A DNA stretch of 9,509 bases from Limisphaerales bacterium (GTDB lineage Bacteria; Verrucomicrobiota; Verrucomicrobiia; Limisphaerales; PALSA-1396): positions 14,352 through 23,860 of the forward strand of contig PLJQ01000102.1 in NCBI GenBank assembly GCA_003140275.1, written 5' to 3'. Positions 5,982 to 9,509 of this stretch are shown piece by piece. The notes beneath the pieces are model-generated. The model saw nothing but the letters and a program-made list of their open reading frames with translations, did not search any database and had not been told where the DNA came from. Position 1 is the first letter of the stretch; each line of letters opens with the position of its first letter. The translations under genes were made by a program, and so were the position numbers.

Positions 5982-7073
5982 TTAGCTGCGACGAATTTCC
6001 GAGAGATCGAGTAGCACCGACAGAACTGCCATCGCCAGCGGCGGCGGCACAGCGTTGGTGACTTGCTCCATCTGATTGGCGAACGAACCATAGACTCGGA
6101 AATTATCCGGGAATCCCTGAAGTCTGGCAGCCTCTCGCACAGTGATACTTCGCGGTTCTTTGAAGTGCGCCGGCGGTGCTCGATGACCGGAAAACAACGT
6201 GTTCGAGAGACGAGTGGGGTGCAAACGGCGGTAAGACATCGGGCCAGTACCTGGCTCGATGGCCGCAATCTTCTTCATCACTCGCTCAGAGTGCTGCATG
6301 GCGAAATGATTGTGAACACCCCCGTAATCCATATCATCGTCGTAATCGTCGGGACGGACGTTGGGTGTGGACAATCCATCCAGTGCTTCCCTTGCACCGA
6401 TGGAATCGGTTTTGAAATCGTCCAGTCGCTTAATCACGGTTTGTTCATCCAACGGCTGCCTAGTGATCAAAAAAAAGGCGCGCTTCCGTTTCTGCGACAC
6501 TCCAAATTCTGCTGCGTTGAGAACCAAGCGCGTGACATAAAACCCGCCCTGCTGAATCGTTCGCTCAAATCTCCGAATTCGATCACCGTGCTTGTCTGCC
6601 AGCAACATGGAAACATTTTCGATTAGGGCGCAGTCGGGCTGCAGCTTTGAAACGGCGCGCGCCACGGCAACCAACACCTGATTGCGCGGATCTGAAGGGT
6701 CGCGGGAGCCGGCAGCGGAGAAACCCTGACACGGTGGCCCTGAAAGAATCATCGTCGGCTGATGTGCAGCCTTAAACGGTTCAAGCAATTTTGCGCAAGC
6801 CGCGAGAATTGTCTTGGAACGAACACTTCCCTCCAATGCTTTGGCGTCTGGAAAATTCTTTGAGAACGTTCTCAGAGAACTCAAATTGACGTCAACGCCG
6901 ACGACGATTTGGAAACCAAGGTTCTTCGCCGCGAGAGAGAAACCGCCCAAACCACAGCACAAATCAATCACACCCGGCGCTGTGGGTGTGGCGCAGTGTG
7001 CGACGGCACTATGCTCCGAACGTTTGAACTGTCGGTTCGCACTATGGACTGCCTGTTCGGTCGTCGAAATCAC
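5982..7073 (-). CDS. DNA (cytosine-5) methyltransferase
   Basis: This 363-aa enzyme transfers a methyl group from SAM to cytosine C5 within a short DNA target. The canonical motifs are in order: motif I VIDLCCGLGGFS (35-46), motif II region GVDVN (59-63), motif IV with the catalytic cysteine in SGPPCQGFSAAGSRDP (Cys115), motif VI ENVSMLL (152-158), motif VIII QKRKRAFF (194-201), motif IX YRRLHPTRLSNTLFSG (281-296) and motif X EAARLQGFPDNF plus GNxxP-equivalent TNAVPPPLA (339-347). The region between VIII and IX (about 205-280) is the target-recognition segment and is short, so the target cannot be predicted. The only in-frame start after the upstream stop is a GTG (7071-7073); no ATG precedes motif I. 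The first 33 residues look like a non-conserved leader. It is the first gene of the operon, 110 bases downstream of msrP. The enzyme appears intact. Confidence 0.95.
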   Translation of the reverse strand: MISTTEQAVHSANRQFKRSEHSAVAHCATPTAPGVIDLCCGLGGFSLAAKNLGFQIVVGVDVNLSSLRTFSKNFPDAKALEGSVRSKTILAACAKLLEPFKAAHQPTMILSGPPCQGFSAAGSRDPSDPRNQVLVAVARAVSKLQPDCALIENVSMLLADKHGDRIRRFERTIQQGGFYVTRLVLNAAEFGVSQKRKRAFFLITRQPLDEQTVIKRLDDFKTDSIGAREALDGLSTPNVRPDDYDDDMDYGGVHNHFAMQHSERVMKKIAAIEPGTGPMSYRRLHPTRLSNTLFSGHRAPPAHFKEPRSITVREAARLQGFPDNFRVYGSFANQMEQVTNAVPPPLAMAVLSVLLDLSEIRRS

Positions 7074-7183
7074 TTGGTTACTAGGTGGATTGTTACATGC
7101 AAGCCAGTTTCATTGCCATCATTTTCAAATGCGCGAACCTGGCTGGAAATTCAAGCTTATCAGGTGAATCGTTCGACTCTTTT
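7074..7183 (-). promoter_or_regulatory. Operon leader with imperfect inverted repeat (arms 7102-7111 and 7135-7144)
   Basis: The only non-coding space ahead of the methyltransferase carries two 10-base arms, AGCCAGTTTC and GAACCTGGCT. They are inverted copies with one mismatch and a 23-base spacer centred near 7123. On the minus strand a TTGAAT followed 17 bases later by a weak CATTTG could be a promoter, with the dyad overlapping it. This could be an operator or the hairpin ending the msrP transcript; neither is demonstrated. A nine-codon frame reading MMAMKLACM also lies here and is probably chance. Confidence 0.3.
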
Positions 7184-8188
7184 TCACTTCGCATACAGCT
7201 TGGCCACGTAGCTGCCGTAACCGCTGTACGGTTGCGTCTTGACGCGGTCGCCGCTGTCGATCATCCGTTCCGTCGCCTGCGACCAGCGCGGATGTGGCAC
7301 GGCGGGGTTGACATTGGATTCGAATGGATATTCCTTGGGCGCGAGCGTCTCCCACAAGGTCGCCGGTTGCGGCGTGACAAACTCGATCTTCACAACCGAC
7401 TTGATGCTCTTGTAGCCGTATTTCCACGGGACGATGATGCGGATGGGGGCACCGTGCTGTTTCGGCAACGGTTTGCCGTAGATGCCGGTCACAACCAGCG
7501 TCAGCGGATTCATCGCCTCGTCGAGGCGCAATCCTTCGGTGTAGGGCAACGGATAACCCTGTTGAACGAGTCTGGCCCAGCCCGGCGCCTGCTCGGGACG
7601 ATTGAAAGTCTGCCATCGAACAAATTTGGCTTCCGGTTTGGGCGAAACTTTTTCAATGAGTTTGCTGAGGGGAAAACCGGTCCAGGGAACGATCATCGCC
7701 CACGCCTCCACACAACGAAAACGATAGACGCGTTCTTCCATCGGCATCGTGGCAATCAATTCCTGCACGTCGAGCGTCATTGGCTTTTCCACCAGGCCGC
7801 CGATTTCGACCGGCCACGGAGCGGTGACAAATTTGTCCACGAGTTGATGCACGCGATCCTTCGTCGTGGAAAACTCGTAAAAATTGTTGTAAGTGCCCGC
7901 CACCTTTTCATTCGTCAACGGCCAGCCGGGATTGAACTCCGGATTGCGCGGATAAGGGTAGTTGCCGGCGGAAGCGATGGAGGCCGCGGGTTTGGAATCC
8001 TGCGCGGCAACGGTGACAGTGGTTTCATTCGTCGTCTGCTTGGAGCAACTGATCAACGGCATCGACAGCAAGCCCGCACCCGCCATGCCCATCTGCTTCA
8101 GAAAATAGCGGCGGTTCAGGAAAGCGGTTTCCGGCGTAACCTGGCGCTCAGGAATAAACCAATCCGGCCGATGAATGATGTTGAACAT
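7184..8188 (-). CDS. msrP: Protein-methionine-sulfoxide reductase catalytic subunit MsrP (YedY)
   Basis: This is a molybdenum-cofactor enzyme of the sulfite-oxidase fold that repairs oxidised methionines in periplasmic proteins. From the ATG at 8186-8188 it is 334 aa, about the length of E. coli YedY, and the N terminus has the family pattern PERQVTPETAFLNRRYFLKQ. NRRYFLK is a twin-arginine export signal, followed by a hydrophobic stretch and LISC, so the mature protein may be lipid-anchored at Cys48. The molybdenum-ligating cysteine lies in YRFRCVEAWAMIVPW (Cys159). Other family strings are GFPLSKLIE, GLRLDEAMNPLTLVVTGIYG, PIRIIVPWKYGYKSIKS and KIEFV. A TTG at 8204-8206 would add six residues but has no better ribosome site. 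The usual membrane partner MsrQ (YedZ), often encoded next to msrP, is not in this window; the methylation operon occupies the downstream position. The electron donor is therefore unknown here. Confidence 0.95.
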   Translation of the reverse strand: MFNIIHRPDWFIPERQVTPETAFLNRRYFLKQMGMAGAGLLSMPLISCSKQTTNETTVTVAAQDSKPAASIASAGNYPYPRNPEFNPGWPLTNEKVAGTYNNFYEFSTTKDRVHQLVDKFVTAPWPVEIGGLVEKPMTLDVQELIATMPMEERVYRFRCVEAWAMIVPWTGFPLSKLIEKVSPKPEAKFVRWQTFNRPEQAPGWARLVQQGYPLPYTEGLRLDEAMNPLTLVVTGIYGKPLPKQHGAPIRIIVPWKYGYKSIKSVVKIEFVTPQPATLWETLAPKEYPFESNVNPAVPHPRWSQATERMIDSGDRVKTQPYSGYGSYVAKLYAK

Positions 8189-8547
8189 GCGGTCAAGATG
8201 CCCCAAGGCGGACTTAATTTCAGCAAATTTTTCCCCGCCGTGGCACCGAACGTATTGGGATAACTCTTAATCCGCAATTACGCTCGCCCTCATCCTGACC
8301 TTCTCCCCCAAGGAGAAGGAACAGCGTGCGTATCCTGGCTTGATAATTTTCATGTCACTCCTCCCATCACCGGCTGATGCACTTCGTTTCAAGGCGGCGT
8401 CCGATTTGCCAGGCGACGGACGACAATTCTCCCTCTCCTGGGGGAGAAGGCCGGGGTGAGGGCGAGCGTTCATCTGAACTATTGCACTGCGCTCGAACAT
8501 TTCTCCTGCTTTGCGCAGCGCATTTCGCGTCCAACTGCAGAACTTTC
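8189..8547. other. Non-coding gap between the DUF1501 gene and msrP
   Basis: No gene is supported. About half of the gap is the paired palindromic element at 8281-8469. Frames crossing it on either strand give only repeat-type peptides such as SPSPRPSPPGEGE. The bases 8189-8280 should contain the msrP promoter, reading leftward, but no clear boxes are seen. At the right end a 7-base dyad (AGAACTT 8539-8545, AAGTTCT 8557-8563) overlaps the DUF1501 stop codon and has no T-tract. Confidence 0.6.
8281..8469. repeat. Second paired palindromic (REP/MITE-like) element
   Basis: The left arm (8281-8319, starting CGCTCGCCCTCATCCTGACC) and the right arm (8430-8469, ending GCCGGGGTGAGGGCGAGCG) are near-perfect inverted copies about 40 bases long. 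They enclose about 110 bases that show no similarity to the interior of the recQ copy. Each arm again holds a short CTTCTCCCCC/GGGAGAAGG-type dyad. The arms match those at 1-33 and 98-136, so only the ends are conserved between copies. This one is intergenic. Confidence 0.85.

Positions 8548-9509
<962 letters not shown>

Larger units (their letters stand above)
2676..7073 (-). other. Four-gene DNA methylation / GHKL ATPase / Vsr operon, candidate defence island
   Basis: Four minus-strand genes follow one another with gaps of 9, 19 and 32 bases in the order methyltransferase, GHKL ATPase, unrecognised 397-aa protein, Vsr endonuclease. Sampled 60-base rows inside are lower in GC (27/60 at 5041-5100, 26/60 at 3361-3420) than flanking genes (38/60 at 1201-1260, 41/60 at 9121-9180), which suggests acquisition by transfer. 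No transposase, integrase or direct-repeat boundary is seen. Linking MutL/MORC-like GHKL ATPases to methylases and Vsr-like nucleases is known for bacterial restriction-modification-type neighbourhoods; that this locus defends against phage is inference. Confidence 0.65.

Noticed and set aside
7095..7124. Nine-codon frame MMAMKLACM ahead of the methyltransferase as a leader peptide.
   Set aside because: It has no ribosome site and no attenuator-like pairing with the downstream start; likely chance.
7085..8263. A 392-aa plus-strand open frame.
   Set aside because: It lies antisense across msrP, is full of Arg/His/Phe, and has no domain; the minus strand has a complete MsrP with the cofactor cysteine.

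Overview
The window looks like a chromosomal segment of a Verrucomicrobiota-type bacterium (Pedosphaera/Limisphaerales-like), possibly a related member of the PVC group. This rests on a DUF1501 protein, a family expanded in Planctomycetes and Verrucomicrobia, on a remnant that resembles a multi-copy Verrucomicrobial hypothetical family, and on GC-rich paired palindromes of the CTCACCCC-GGCCCTCTCCCC type in two places. The assignment is an inference from gene content, not from a marker gene. Every gene I support is on the minus strand, so transcription runs from high to low coordinates.

Layout from low to high coordinates: (1) 1-1323, most of a RecQ helicase running off the left edge, with a palindromic repeat translated in frame inside its zinc-binding region; (2) 1324-1874, no intact gene, holding a decayed C-terminal fragment of a dispersed hypothetical family; (3) 1875-2483, a TMEM175/DUF1211-family membrane protein; (4) 2676-7073, a tight four-gene operon of visibly lower GC: C5-cytosine DNA methyltransferase, GHKL (MutL/MORC/Hsp90-like) ATPase, a 397-aa protein I do not recognise, and a Vsr-type endonuclease; (5) 7184-8188, MsrP, a molybdopterin methionine-sulfoxide reductase; (6) 8189-8547, a non-coding gap with a second paired palindromic element; (7) 8548-9509, the C-terminal two thirds or so of a DUF1501 protein running off the right edge.

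The most interesting part is the operon. The gaps are 9, 19 and 32 bases and all genes face the same way, so the four products probably act together. The methyltransferase marks DNA, the Vsr-fold enzyme nicks or cuts it, and the GHKL ATPase is a plausible ATP-driven switch or clamp. The 397-aa protein has features suggesting a Rossmann/methyltransferase-like core. This fits either a restriction-like defence system built around a Vsr nuclease and a MutL/MORC-like ATPase, or an elaborated repair module for 5-methylcytosine deamination. Low GC and its place between housekeeping-type genes suggest horizontal acquisition. Flanking genes (recQ, TMEM175, msrP, DUF1501) look like ordinary host genes.
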